A stretch of DNA of 64,000 nucleotides from Pterobdella sp. o SKG-2022. Its lineage: Eukaryota; Annelida; Clitellata; Hirudinida; Piscicolidae. The DNA is taken from the NCBI GenBank assembly GCA_964035795.1, contig OZ038320.1:19114589-19178588 (forward strand), written 5' to 3'. The notes under the pieces were generated by a model. It was not told the DNA's origin. It worked only from the letters and a program-made list of their open reading frames with translations, and made no database searches. The translations under genes were made by a program, and so were the position numbers. This document shows, piece by piece, positions 1 through 14,700 of this stretch (position 1 is the first letter of the stretch; the number at the start of each line of letters is the position of its first letter).

Positions 1-3000
1 TTTAAGCGTAAAACACTGTCAGTTTAGAAGTGATAATTTTTGTACAATTTGCTTAGTTGATACAAGGTAACGTTGTTTTGCAAGCCTCGCTTTTGTGTCA
101 GAATCATTTTAATGCATATTTTTGAAACCCCCAAAAACGACCTTGTAAACAAAATAAAGAAACAACCGCAAAAATAAATAACTTTTTTTTATTAATTTGA
201 TGTTAAAAGAATCAAAATTATGATGAAAGATTAAAAAGAAAATTAAATAAACTCCTTGAAATTGACGCCATTGATCATTTATTCATGATGAAGTTAAAGT
301 TTTAATCTTCTCAGGCTGCTTTATGAAGTTTATCCTTCACAATTTTAGTACATTTTCTTTAGCATTTTCTTTCTAAATAAGTATCTAATCTTATTTAAGT
401 TTCAAATTTATATTTATTTCTAAATGAGAAGGAAAGTTATTTCAAATAAAGTATATTCTTAGTAAAAAATTAATATTCGAATTCCACATAATTTCATAAT
501 TATAAAGCTATCATAAACGTTTTAAAATAAACTCAAACTATAAATTTACCGTTAAAGAGTAATAAACTTGAATATTTTTAACTTAATTATCAAGTTCTTT
601 TCACCAAAGATCCAAATTTAAACATAATTAACTAAATAAAAAACTCGAAGATGTACTGGAAAATTTCTGAATAATACAATGCAAAAGTATTGCTAATTCT
701 AGAAAAAATAGAATGGAAGTGAAATTCTTCAAATAGAAAGAAGACTCGAATTAGTTCATAGCATCCATCATTCTTCAACGTAGAATATTTTCAAAAAGAT
801 TGGAAAATGATTTTTTATTGAGTGGTAACCTTATGAACCTGATGGATCAATTATTATTATTATGATAGTCACAAGTTTTATAATTTTAATGATTTTTCTA
901 TGCATTCGAAGCGAGAAAAAGTTGATGGTGATGTTGATGCTGATAAAGTTTTTATTTATAGGCTGTAATGAATATAAGTAGCCTCCGAAGCTGCAAAGAT
1001 TACTCTCAGCAAATTTTTAAATTTGATTGAATATAAAAATACTCAATTCAAATTACTAAGTTAAATTTCCATCAATAAATCAAACTTCAAGATAGTTTAG
1101 ATAAATTTTTGTGGGAAGTTCGTGTTAAAAGTAAAAAATAGTGAGAAAATCTCATAAAATTATTTTGCACACAAAATTTTTCGAATTCAAAAAAAGTCCA
1201 TTAAGCTTTTAAGTAATCACTACTTATGTTTCAAAAAGATTTAATTATTACTTTAACGACGAAGCTAAAAATCTACTGAAAAAAAGCGTTAAATAAGATT
1301 TTCTTTCATCAAAGCCTTTTATTGTTCCTGCCAATCGTATTAACTTTTCTATGTATAGAAAGATACCCAAAAATCATATAATATTCAATAGTCGACATAG
1401 GAAAACTGAATTTTTTGAATTGAAGGTTGTACATTCAAAAAATAGTTTAAAAATAATTTTCTCTATCCCAATAAAACCTCTCACAAAACAGAATTTAAAA
1501 AAATTTGATAATAAAATTTTCGAATTCATATTCGAGGCTGGAAGTAAGTTATTTTGAGTATGCGCATGTTCAATCAGCATTTTCGTGCCATCTCTCAAAA
1601 GCTTTCCCACACTCGCAATGGAAAGAAATAAAATTTCATTTCTCATTAATTTAAAAAGCTAATTCAACAATGAAATTTTGGTGAAAACTGAAGTGTTTAA
1701 AGTTTTGAAATTCATTATAAATCACCATTATTCACCTTTAAACATTATGATAAACTCTTTAAAAAACTTGAATTTCGTGAAATTTCACATTTATTTATAA
1801 AATTTCCCGAATGTTGTAATATTATGAGTTTTGTTATGTACCACTCTAATGCCATACAAAACCTCACGGGCTTCAGAAAAGTAAATAGAATAAACTTTTA
1901 CGAGAATAAAGTTGTAGACCTAACACAAAAAACGATTAAAGTAAACATTCACACGTGCAGCATCAATGGTGACTCGTCAAAAAATGCATTCAACAAATTT
2001 TTTTGTTCACTTTTATCAAATAGTTTTCTTTAATTATTCTCATAATTTATAAACTTTTCAAATCAACTAAACTTGTTTTATTCATTACTCAATTAATTCG
2101 AGCATTTATCACCCAATCATGTGTCCGCGTCGTTATTTTCAATTGAAGAGTCTTCTATAGTGTTTAACTGTTTGTATGCTAATAGTGGTACACTGAATAA
2201 TTTAAATAAGTTAATTTTTGTTTTTATAACCTTAAATATTATAAACTAATATTTTTTCGATTTTCATTAAAATTTAATTCCTTCTTAATTAAGAAGATTT
2301 TTTTGGTAGTTTGATGCTTTATTGAAAATTTTAACAACGTTCAAAAAATATTTCCTTTCAACAAAAGAATTTTTGTTTATTAAAATTTGACTAATGAATT
2401 TGATTGTTATGGGAAAGATTATTTAAAAAATTTGATTTAACTTTTGAATTTCTAAACTTTATTTTAATAGTTAATAAAAATTTTCAGTTTCAAATTATAA
2501 ATTTAATTTTCTCGATATGATTTATTGTTTTGACATATTTTTTCATTTGAACTTCCAAAAATACCTTTCGTGCAACAAAATGCATTGAACAAACATTCGG
2601 CAGTTTGTTTCGTTTAAAATTTTGGAAATTAAACTTATTCTACATCATTTAATTTTAACAACTTTATTTGAATTTTATTGAAATGAATAATGATTCAATT
2701 ACACCACGAATGGAATAAATATTTATTTAGGACTGAATAAACAAGATGATTATAGGGATGTCCCATACAATATGGCAATAAACATCGTAAAAAAATTCAT
2801 GGGTTCCTTCTTAAACTAATTCTATAATATACTATTCAAAATAACTGTATTCCATTTCGTAATCTAAATGAAAAAAGTAAAACTCTTTCTGAAATTGTTC
2901 GAAACTAAGTTTGGTGAATTCTAGAAATTAAAGAAATGTTTTCAAGAAAGTCAAAATTTGAACCTCTTAAAAACATCAAAATATTTACTAAATTTATAAA

Positions 3001-3240
3001 CCAATTATAAGACAATTTGAAAATTGAACAAGATTAGACTGAACGCAAAAATAAAACAAGTATTACATTGTTGTCGAGCTTTTTTTCAGCCACAGTGCCC
3101 GTCATAGTAATTGTCATAGGCTTAGTTTTTTACGAGAAATTATTAAAAAAAGAAACCCTGCCTCCGCCGTATGCTTGTTTATAAACATGCGCGATGGTTT
3201 AATGTGGGGTTGTGGTGAATGACTGTTATTATGATCGCGT
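1..3240. other. No gene recognised: 3' flank or further intron of the DDR gene
   Basis: The stretch is AT-rich with only short chance frames. I looked on the minus strand for kinase landmarks (the Gly-rich loop, HRD, DFG) in GC-richer patches and saw none. A minus-strand AATAAA complement (TTTATT) occurs near 2722. It is either the region after the DDR transcript or an intron ahead of unseen kinase exons. Confidence 0.5.
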
Positions 3241-5770
3241 TTAATTTTGTTCGAAGTAATTTGAAGTCTCGTATAAATCTGTTTCCCCTACATGCATGTT
3301 GTTATTTTTAATTGCTTTGTAACAGGTTTGTTTTTTATGTTCTGCAAGCCTGTCGTTGTTCCTCTTGAAGTTCTTGTAATTGTTTTCATAGAAGGGAGTG
3401 CTTGTGTGTGCAACAGCTTGATAATCTAAATTAACTTTTTGGCTTACTCTGTCTAATAATGGTTTTTGTTGATTTTGTAGTGCCGTCAACAATAATAAAT
3501 GATGCTGACGCTGCTTGTGAATAAGTAAAAGACGTTGGATTTGAGCCATTTTCTTCCTGCTCGCTTCTTCCATGGAAATATCTTCAGATTTTTCATAAAC
3601 CTTTGAAGGAAAAAATGAGTTATTAGAAAAAGTGTATGGCGAAATGGTAGTTCTAGATGTTGAGCTTATAGACGGCTTGTTTGCTTTGTTAAGAAAAGCA
3701 TCCAGAGGTTGTGAAGAAGCGAAAGATTGAGATTGGCTAGTTGAATACAAACTAGACAAGTTATTCAAATGGGTCAATGCATTATTAGTTAAATTATCTA
3801 TTTTAGGTTCTTTCACAAAATCTTCATAAACAAAATGCTTTTGGGAGTGTATGCTGTTGGAACTTTGTTGATGGATATTTGCGTTTTTCAAGAATTGTTT
3901 TTCAAAGTTTTTTTGTTTAATTCGTTCTTTTGTTTGTTGTTCAAGCTGCAATTTGTTGAATTCATTAAAACAGGGATTTATACTTTTATTTTCAAAGTTG
4001 TGGTTCCATTCAGCCTCGTCATTAATTTTATGCCTTCGACAATCGTTTTTTTCAATTTCATCAAGTTCACTGTTATTATTAACTATTGATTTATTCATTA
4101 AGTAGCTCCCAAAATGGTCGCAGTTATCTTTGATGGCTCTTTCATCGTCATTCTCAAACAATTTATAAACTTCGTTAATTTTTGTAGCTTCAAAACTTTT
4201 TTCTTTTTTATCAATTCCGACCCACATTTTTTCGAAATTATTCGGATATTCTTTAAATCTATTTTTTGTTAATTTTCTGTTATTTTTTGATTTTGCTTCT
4301 GTTTTCTTTGTTCTCTTTTTAGAACTATTACTGCTGTTACTTGAACTTTTACTTAGGTTACTTTTCCAATCATTAAAGCGGTTTAACGAGTTAAAGTTTG
4401 GGTTATGGGAGTTGTATGCCTCTGAAAAATCATCACTAAGATATCTATTCTGCATTTCTTCCTTATAATTAGATACAGTTTCATTAAAATGTGTTGCAGA
4501 ATTATCAAATTCATCATCCTCGCCATCAATCACTACCTTTTCATTATTTTTCATACCTATCTTTTCATCTCTTGTTGTTTTCATGTTGTTTTTTTTAGAA
4601 TATTCAACATTGCTTTCATCGAAATTTTTTGCGTGGCAATACTTTGCAGTTTTAGTCCTTCTATTAGAAAGTGAAGGGTTTACTTGATTAATCGTTTTGT
4701 TAAGACTATTGTAAACACTTTTGGCACTAAGATTATTAGTAATGATATTATTGATGATGTTGTTAATATCATCCATGTTATGACTGCTCACTGAGAGATT
4801 TCTATTCATTTTTTTGTATTTTTTATCAGCCATATGTCTCTCAATTTCGCAATTTTGCTCGCGAAAAGTATTTTTTTCAAAATTTTTTTTGCAAGGATGG
4901 CTCGTATTTTTTAAATTCATAGTACTAACATGTAATTTATATTTTTTATTTGAGTTGTTAACATCATCAGCCGTGGTGATGAAAGTGTTATTTGTATTAT
5001 TTGTGTTATTATCAATATTATCAGCATTAATATCGTTATTTTGATTTTGGTTTTTATTTTCATTATAGTTATTTTCGTCCCAGTTTTGCTCATTATTTAT
5101 GTTAGCGTTGGAAAGGTTAGGAGGTTTTTGGTGGCCTTTTAGACACATGGAGTGAAAATATGAGTTTTCGTTATTGTTTTCAACTGTCGTTTGTATGTTG
5201 GTATCGTCATTTATGGTATTGATTGTTTTACAAGTATTTATTTTAGTTTTGTTATTATTTAGAGTGTTGTTCAAGGTTTTATTGGTGTATGGGACTTCTT
5301 TGCTGCTTGATCGTTTGTTCAAGGGAACCTTCAAATTGTTCACATTGAACACTTTTGAGAATTGTTGATTAACGATTTTATATAAATTTTTTAAAACAGT
5401 ATTTTTAGAATTGCGACCATCATTGCTCAAGTTAGAATCATCTTCATTCAGGAATTCACTGTCAGTGGATTGCTTGCTAGATTTATCAAAGAAGCTTAAA
5501 GTCTCACATTGGTGAGAATTTACATTTTTTGTCACTGTTTCTGAGATATCTCCGTGTTTTTTCTTGTTGTTCAAAGAAATTATTTTGTTTTCTGTATTGT
5601 AGTTTTTCTTATTTGTTGTATCATCAAAATTGTTTTCTTTTTTGATAAAAACGCTACCGTTGGTCAAAGTCAAAGTTAAATCCCCTAAATCGTATGTTAC
5701 ATGGTTGTTTTTTGAGAAAGGTCGTTTAGAAAGAAATGGAGAAGAGCTGGTCGTTCTGTGTTTGCGAGTG
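3241..5770 (-). CDS. Ddr: DDR exon 9: long Asn-rich cytoplasmic tail
   Basis: After acceptor TTACAG| at 5771, an open frame of 842 codons runs to a TAA at 3243-3241. It starts basic and Ser/Thr-rich (TRKHRTTSSSPFLSKRPF), is then dominated by Asn, Lys and Ser runs, and includes a Gln/Leu-rich helix-prone stretch (RLLLIHKQRQHHLLLL). It ends with several tyrosines (PFYENNY, TDLYETSNYFEQN) that could be phosphorylation sites. It occupies the place of the DDR cytoplasmic juxtamembrane region. No kinase motifs occur in it or in the 3.2 kb beyond. I cannot exclude that a donor inside this frame leads to kinase exons outside the window. Confidence 0.75.
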
Positions 5771-8700
5771 CTGTAATTGTTTACATTAAAAGTTTATTTC
5801 TAGAAATAAATTTGAGTTTGCATAAAAAATAAGTAAATTTTTTAAAACTTAATTTGAAATAATGTCTAACCGTAAGAATATGAAGATGAATATTAACGTA
5901 GAAAATATAACGAGAATGAGAAAAAATAAGAAGACAAATAAGAGATAGTTGTAAGAGCTGGATGCAAAGGAGTGGTTGCTGGTGTGGAAGTTTTTTTCAG
6001 GTTGTTCTTTCGTGTGTTTCTTCATAGCAACATTTTTGTTTTTCACTCTATCTTTCGGAATCTTACCACCTTCTATGAATGACGTTTCTATATTATTCTC
6101 AATAGTACTAACAGTGAGTTGGTTCTTCTTATGAGATGTTTGATTTTCGAAGTTTATAGACACGATTTCATCAATTTTAACATGTTCCGTGTAGCCTTTT
6201 GAACGGCCTGTAAGTTTCAAGCGGTTCACTTCAGTTTCATTGGGCTTGGTTTTTAAATTATGAAAATGTTTTTGGTTTCGATCATCATTGTTTACGGAAC
6301 TTTTCTTTTTTTCTTCATTCAAATTCAGTTTATCTTTTTTATCACTTTTGTTTGTTTGAATTGTGATTTCATTTCTGGAAACTGTAACGGCGTTAATATT
6401 AGTTATCAAAGTGTAAAAAAAAAATTTTTTTTTAGTAAACTTTTGATTACAAATATTGAAATTTGAAAACAGAATAAAACTTCAGTATTTTGAAAATTAG
6501 ATCGAAATTTTGAAAAGGTTGTTTGCTTTTCAAATTATAATGTCAGCTTGCAACAAAATATCACGTCTAAACTATTTTAAAATTTTGATGATCTTTTTGT
6601 TTAAAAAAAAATTTATGCAAAAAAAACGTCAATTTGGGAAAAAATATATAATATATTTCATAAATGCAGTTGATATTTTTGAAAAAAATTAACAAACCGT
6701 TTGGAATGTTATCAATGTCCTTCCACTCATACATTCTCTCAAAAAGCCAATCATCCTGCAAGTCTGTGTCGATGTATGCACTATCCTCGTTCGAAACTGT
6801 GTCACCGTTAATAATATCAGCATTTTTAACTTTTTCTCCATCCTTGTTTTCCAAGTTTTTCATGAGATGGCTTTGGTTGGGATTATTATCAATGTTTTCA
6901 TTCTCAAGGTCTTTCTTCTTTAATTTTTCATCGTCTTTTTCTTTGGACGTATTATAAATGAAGTAATTTTCTGCAACAAAAGTTAAATGACATAACTAAT
7001 TGAAATTAATATCGAATAGTAATTGAGAATTATTTTGTAATTTTTAAATTATTGTGCACAAACCAGATTTAAAGTTTTGCACGAAATTTTCAAAATAATC
7101 AACAAAAAATATTTACAATGATGCTATTGTTTGAATGAATTAATCTTTATGTGCCGTGTTTCAATTTTTTGCTAATTTTGCTTTGAGCTTGAAAATTCTT
7201 AAAACAAATGTTTCATTAACTCTCAAATAGAGGGAGTTAAATCCTATGACTTCTCGAGGCATTTGAAGTTGAGTTGACTTCGAGAGGATTATTGCAAAAA
7301 TTTCAAGATATTTCGTGATTCGATTAGTTTGAGAAAAATTACAGTCTTTGTATAAAGATTTTTTAACTTTCATTTAAATTTGAATTCCAAAGCGGTTAAA
7401 ATCAAATAAAGAACTTGCAATAACATTTAAGGCTAATTAAAATACATAAGGGAAAAATTCAAATAGTTCATGGGGGTTTTGCAGTTTGAAGGCATGAAAC
7501 GTTAGAAAGTTGAGTTGCATGAAACTAAAACACAACGATTTTAAAAAATACATCAAAAGTTAAAAATGTATACAAACTTACTTTATAACTTTTCCAAAAA
7601 TTTCTGTGTATGTTAAATCAAATAATTTTTTTTTCAACTTTAAAACGGTAAAAAATTGACCAAGTTGAAATCTAGAAAGCCATCGGTACTGTCAAGCTGT
7701 TAAATTTGACTACAGCATATAAATAAATTCATTTGAAATTTTGAAGTTAAAAATTTTTAAAAAGAAAATTTTAGTTTCTATAAAGACCAGCTTATAAAAC
7801 AGTTTTTTTTTTAAATTTGACGCTTAACACTAAAATTTTTTAAAAATAAATTTCAAAATCGAAAATAATTGATGTTTGAAGTGTAGTTTTATACAATTAC
7901 TCCATTAAAAATTATATTGAGAGATTGTAGTTTTCAAGTGTACTTGAAACATCTAATTATTTCGCGTGAGGTTTAAAGCATATCGAATAAACAATTAAGT
8001 CAAAATTTGAAATATTTTCCAAATTTTGATGTGTTTATTCACTAAAAAAGCCAATAAATCTTTTTTTGAAATAATTTTTCACTCCCTCAATGTTTTTAAG
8101 CTTAAAAGTTGAAATTCATAAATAAGACATAATTGTTTTTTATAATAACCATGTTGGCACTAAGGAATTTTCAATAATTAAAGCATTGTAATATAAATTT
8201 TGTGTCTTGAAACATCTCTGTCATGGAAATAATGAAGCACAACTGTAGCAATGGCATGTAGGCAGTCAAAACTCAAAATTAGATATTTTCGCCTGTCGAC
8301 ATTAAAAGATATTCGACATATGGTTTTCGGTATAAAATGCTATTTCAAATATTTTCAAACTAAGCAAATGTTTTTTCTCGTCTGATTTGGCATTCAAGTG
8401 CAAGTTTTAAAGAAAAATTTATCTCTCATTCATGTTTCACGTGTTTCAGTACGTTTTGATTACTTCTATTGAATAGTTTATTCATAAATCTAAAAATTAA
8501 TTAATTTTGTTGAATTTTAATTAACATATTCATGCTTATGCTTTCATACTTGATACATTATTAATTTGAATAGCAGCAAGCTCAACTAAGAAACTAAAAC
8601 CAAGCTTTAAATTTAAATCATTCACCGTTGTTGAAAGCCACTTCACTTACAGCCAGCCAATCCAATAAGGGATGGAAAAATAAGACTATTGTTACTTTGT

Positions 8701-11700
8701 TTCCTATACAGCTTACTTCCTCTTTATTCCAAGTTGTGTTTTGAAATTGCATGAGATTATGGGAGTCGACCAAAGCATCTCTGTTCGTTTCAGATATATT
8801 GCTTTGTTCGTAATTTTTTTGATGAATTTCTTCTAATTTTTCATTTTCTTCGAGGAAATTAATTTTATTCTGAGAAAAAGTTTTATTTCCATTATTTGCA
8901 TTCATGTTTTGAGTGCTTATATGTAAAGCATTGCCGTGCATGAGATGCTCCGATAGTAAGAGACAGAGATTTGGTGTGCTGCTAGATTTATGTTGTGCTT
9001 TGTTACTCTCAAAATGCTGTTTTTCGTTGTATTTATGTTTTACGTGATGTTTAATGTTTTTGGTTTCACAAAATATTTGTATTTCACTGGGTAAACTGTG
9101 ATACCTGATGTCTTCAAACACATTTTGACTTTCCAATTTATGAATACTATTCTTTTTACTACGCTTGTATTTGCTATTTTTTTGCTCTTTATTTTCAAGC
9201 TGTTCCACCTTCTCAGCACTAAAATCTGTATTGAATACTTTATTTTTTGCAACTTTTTTTTTCTTGTCAAGTATGCTTTCAGTAATTTTTAATTTCAAAT
9301 TCTCATCACCACCCCTTCCGTCTTCATCTAACGCATCATTAAGTAGGGCATATGTGTCACCACTTAAGAAGCCATTAAAAGCTTCTGTGTTTTCACCATT
9401 GTTGTGTTCGGGTTCTTCAACGTTATGTTTTTGGTGGAATGTAGGTTTGGGAGAGTCGGATAGTTTTTCATTCTCAAGAGGAGTATTAGAGCAATTAAAA
9501 TTGTTTCGTGGTGTTAAATGTGGGTTTGAGTCGGATGAATGTTTAAAACTTCTAGATTGTCGAAGGTTGTAATGACGGCTTTTTTGTTTGTTAAGTGTGT
9601 TAATAGCTTTTTTAGTATTTCTATCGTTGTTGTTACTTCTTTTATTAATGTTTTTTAAAGCTCTTTTATAGTTTTTATGTTTTTTATTATAAAATAATAT
9701 TTTTTCGACTTTTGAAGCTTTTTTTTCATTTTCAATTTGGTCATACTTTTCAAAATTACTTATATTTTTCTTTTTTAATTTAAAACGTTTATTGGCAAAA
9801 ACGCATCTTTTACTTTGTTTTTTCATTCCGAGTGCAAAAATTGTTGCAACAGAATCATTGTTCCCAAAAAAATTTATATTTTCTTTTTTGCTTTTTTTCC
9901 AATTCCTATTTTCATTATCATTATATTTTTTTGAATGGATTTTATCCATATGTAAATCTTTTTCTACTATTCTCTTTTGGAAACGATTAAAATATTCACG
10001 ATAAGGATGGTGTTGAAATTGACTCACAAAATGTAACGTTATGGATTTGAAAATCTTGATAGAATCAAAGTTGAAGGCTATAACAATGTGTTCTGGGTGA
10101 GATGGTAGAGATTGGTTTTGTAACTGAACAATATGTGACGAATGGGAGGAAGTCAAATGAGGAAATGGATGAGAAGTGTTGTTGGAGACATTTTTATACA
10201 GAGAAGATGGCGGTGGGAATTGAATAGAACTGTTATTAAAAGTGTCATAATAATTAAGTTTAATATATTTTTTATTCCATGCAAGAAACTGATAATTTTC
10301 GTGTAATTTGTGTATATCTGAGGAGAAAGATAAGGGTCCTTGAGGTTTTATCGATGTAGAATTGAAAGCAATTGAATCAGTTAATAATCCTAAACCTTTT
10401 TTTAAAAAACTATAATGTTTTCCAAAAAAAGATGAATTATTTACAGAATGTTTTTGGAGATGACTATTAGAATAGTGAAACCAAAAAGTTGAATGCCGAT
10501 GATTTTTTGGTTTCATTTTTACCCTGCTTATAGGATCTTCAAATTGTTGTAGAATTTTTTTAGAAAAGTTAAGCTGGTTCATATCCATATAGCTTTTATT
10601 ACTTTCTATTTCAAATTTATGTTGTTTTGTGTTGATAGGTACATAGACAATTCCGTCGTAATAGAGATCCTTATAAGCAAAGTGGCCATCAGAGCATGAG
10701 TATGATAATAGGCCGTCTGAAAAGGTTTCACAATATATTTAATTGAACTGAGTTTTTAGTGTGCATTTTTTTCATGTTTGAAAATTCCAATTTTTTTTAA
10801 TTTCCTACTTATCAAGTTTTAGTATAAATATTTTCAAAGCATTCTCACTGGAACTTTCAAATTAAATACTTCATGGTCTGCTGATCAAAAACGATGAATT
10901 TAAATTTTTTGCTATTTCAAGTAATTCAAAAAAAATAAATTTTTTACATCTAGTTAAAAACTTAAATGTATTAATTCAATCACAGTCAAAAAACCTGAAT
11001 ATATTCAATGAAATAACTATCCCAATTTTCGTAATCGTGAAATTCTAAAGACCTTTTATTCAAAAGATATACTATTATTATTTTCATCATTATGATCTTT
11101 TTAGTTTCATTAAAGTTAAAATATACAAAAAAAATTAACTATTGCTATTCCTTAAAGTTGAAAAAAATTATTCAAAACTTTTAGGTCATTTATATGACAT
11201 CCCTAAAGTGGGCTTGTAGAATCCCTTATAAGTCATAAAGTTGCATGCTTGTTAAATAATGGTTTGTTAGGCACTCAAAAAGTTTGTTCATAAAGTTTCG
11301 AAAAAGAAGAACTATTCCACCGAGATAAGTATTAAATACTACAGCAGAAAAAATTTTTTTTCGGATAGAAAATTATTTTTGGATCTGCATATTTAGCTAT
11401 TCATAATTATATATTTCATGAACTTAAACAAAAATATCGAGTTTGAAAACATAAAATTATAATTATTGATTTTAAATTTTAAATTTTAAAAAGTGTATGC
11501 ATTTATCAGATTTAAATTTTTTTGTTTTGTTGAACAAATTCATTTTGTTCATGCATAGGCATCTTTCTTAATGAAAAACTCAGATACTTAGAAAGTTCAA
11601 TTCTGTGATGTGGGGATGTAATTTTATCAAGCTTTTTGTCAAAAAATGTTTAGATAGTTTTGGATGCAATTTCGAAACTAATTACCAGCTTTTTTGACGA

Positions 11701-14700
11701 AACTTCCCAAATTCATCAGCCAATCACTCACCCCACTTATCTATCAAGCCAACCATGCATCAGACCAGAGTTGTTTTTTTTGAATAACATCTAATTTCTT
11801 CTATTAATCAATCTTTTATAAAATTTGCGATGAACTGATAGATGCTTTTGTTCTTACAGTTACTCATCCGTTTATACTTTTCTCTTTTTCATTTGTTTCT
11901 TAAAGTAATTTATTAATCAATCTCACAATAATTAAGTGATCAATCAAATGGCTAAATTCTTTTATCATGTTGGTAACAAAGTCTCTAGCAATTGAAAACC
12001 CAATCTAACTGCCAATTTGACTAGAGTAATTTCAAAGAAATAGCAATCAAATTAATCCAAAAAGGGTCCAAAAACTGCAATTATTTCAAAGTGAATTCAA
12101 GGATAAACTTAAATTTTGCAAAAATTGAAATTTTATTTTTAAGAAAAGATTTGTTCCACGTATAATCATTTTACTTTTGCAATTAATTCCAAGCTTAAAC
12201 TCAAGAAATTTTTAGATTTCAACTTGGAAATCTTTTTATAATTCAGAAATACTTCATTATGATGAATTTTAAAAAGGATAATTTCTAACTACCAACCTTT
12301 TCTTTCGCATCCATACAGCTCAAATCGTAGGCAAACTGTGGTTTTTTGGAACGCATAGGGTCTTATTCGAATGGAAGAGGCCACAATAGCCCTTGTGAGC
12401 CATTTCATTTGGGCGGTGGTAGTGTCGGTGTTTCCTGAGATAACCTAAAGGTTTAAATGTGAATTACTTTGATTATCAGAATGAGCGTAAAATGATTGAT
12501 GAACAAATTGTAAAATTTGAACAACTTCTCAAATAAGCAGCATAAAACTTTCAAATTAAACTTTGTAATTTTTTATAAATTTTTATCAAACTATTTTCCT
12601 ACATCGTGGAAATAAATTGCATTGATAAGTTCATCATTATTGAAATCTTTTCTATAGTGTTTTATTAGCTGGATTACCGTTCAAAGACAGGTTTTATGTA
12701 GTTATTTTAGTGGAAGATATTGTTTTTATTTATGTTTCTATGTACTAACTTGTTTCAATATGAAATGAAGAATATCATTATAAAACGTTTGCTATTGTCT
12801 GGCGGTTAGTACACTCAAAAATTTTATTAAAAACAAGAACAGTTCATTCCGAAAAAATCATAAAAGTGAGTATGCAAAAGGCTGATATCAGATGAAAGTG
12901 GAAATTAATGTAAAGTAAAAATGTGGGTTTTGATAAAAACTGAGAATAAATGAAAAGAATTTGTATACACCACGTTGAAATTAAGTTTTGAAATTAGTCT
13001 CGTTGTATTATTAATGGAAAGTTTCAAAGTAAGAAGTAATTTACATTTTATATGGAAGCAGTAATGTTTATTCTGCAGACAAAAGTCTATTTTTTTTAAT
13101 CATGCTCGTAAATTAAGAATTCCTTCTCTTATATAGGTGAAAAAGTTTGAGAAGTCGAAGTCAAATCAAATGTTTTTAAATTTTATATAATTTTAATTAA
13201 AAATTTTGAAATTTATTAAATTTTGTGTAATATCATAAACAACTTGTTCAAACAAAACGCCTTATATACAAAGTTTTATGACCAGTTGCAAGTAAAAAAG
13301 CTTCCACAACCCCTTCTGTGATGAATCTATTTAATGAGCACTTATAAAAATATCTAACATATCATGTTTGTTTCCACTTATCGAATAGTGTATTTTTTTA
13401 GCTTTTAAATTTGTATCGAAATTATAAAAAATTGAAGCAAGTTTTCAAGGGCTTAAAACTTGTTCAATTTTATAGATGTGGCACCTCCTCCAACTTATAA
13501 CTCACTCTATCTTCCTACCTCCCTTCAAATATCGTCTTCAATTTTTAAGATAATTATATTTATGACTTATTCAATTTCTCCTAAAATAATTAAAAGAGAC
13601 TTAGTCAATGGCTATTTAAAACATAGTTTTTATGATTTTGAGTAGAAAACTCAAGTAAGGGATATGTGAGACACGTCTTTAGAAATCGAGTCTCAATTCA
13701 TTCAAGTTAAACTTTTGTTCCAAACATTGAAATTTTAAAATATATTAATTTAAAAAATGACTATTTTTTTAAAAATTTTTCGTGTAGTTGATAATAAAAA
13801 AATTTCATTTTTGTGTTTTGTATAATTCATTGTTTGAAATTGAATAACAAAAGTTGGAGTAATAATAAGAAGCCCCAGAAACTTCAAAAATTTCACGAAA
13901 TTAATTTTTTTTAAAGTTTATTTCAAAATTGAAATTGAATTTTTAGCTCTCACAAACAAAAAAAGATTTCGTAATTTGATTTTCTCAAAGTCAAAAAAAG
14001 AATTTATGCAAAAGTTTGTTTGAATGAAATCAACTTGAATAATTCAATTTCCAGTTTGAAGAATTCAAAATTAAGTGATATTAAACTTGGCTTTAATTTA
14101 TAAAAATTATAGATCAGTAATCAAATAGAATTGAAACTCTAAATCTATAGTATATCGAAAGTTAAGACGGTTATACTACTAATGAATATTCATATTCCAA
14201 ACAACCAATGAATATGAATATGACTGTGAGCGATCACAAAAACAGGTTGCTACGCTCTTTATTTCAAGAACCTCTTTTTTTACATATAATTATCCCATTT
14301 ATTTTGAAACGTTATGTTAATCTCTTTTTACAAGCCTTTTTAAACTTTCTAATTTGCTTTTTGACTAGCTATTTATCCTGTCTTCTTCAAAACATCAAAT
14401 TTTTTCTCCATCTGATTTGATAAAGGCAATTCGGCTCTGGCATTTTTCTTAATTATTTTTTATTTTTAATCACTTTTTTGAAAATTATTGAAAGCTTGTT
14501 TTCTCAAAAAAAGCATTCTTGTTTGTCTATCTCTTAATTTTAAGCACTTTTCATCAGCACATCACCAAGATCAATCAGCAGCTTCTTTACCCGTCTTGAC
14601 TTCTGTTTTTTATAACCAACTGAGATTGAACTCTAGCAAAAGCATGTTTGCTGACAGCCTTTTTTTCCATTAAAACAGAATCTTCTTCATGAGGTCAAAA

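Noticed and set aside
3060..3240. Possible kinase or 3' exon just beyond the DDR stop
   Set aside because: Somewhat richer in G and C, with a 27-codon open frame, but no kinase motif and no phase-compatible acceptor with a following donor.
9098..9572. Plus-strand frames opposite DDR exon 6, and similar ones opposite exons 8 and 9
   Set aside because: They are shadows of the minus-strand coding sequence; Phe/Ser/Leu-rich because the real strand is Lys/Glu/Asn-rich.
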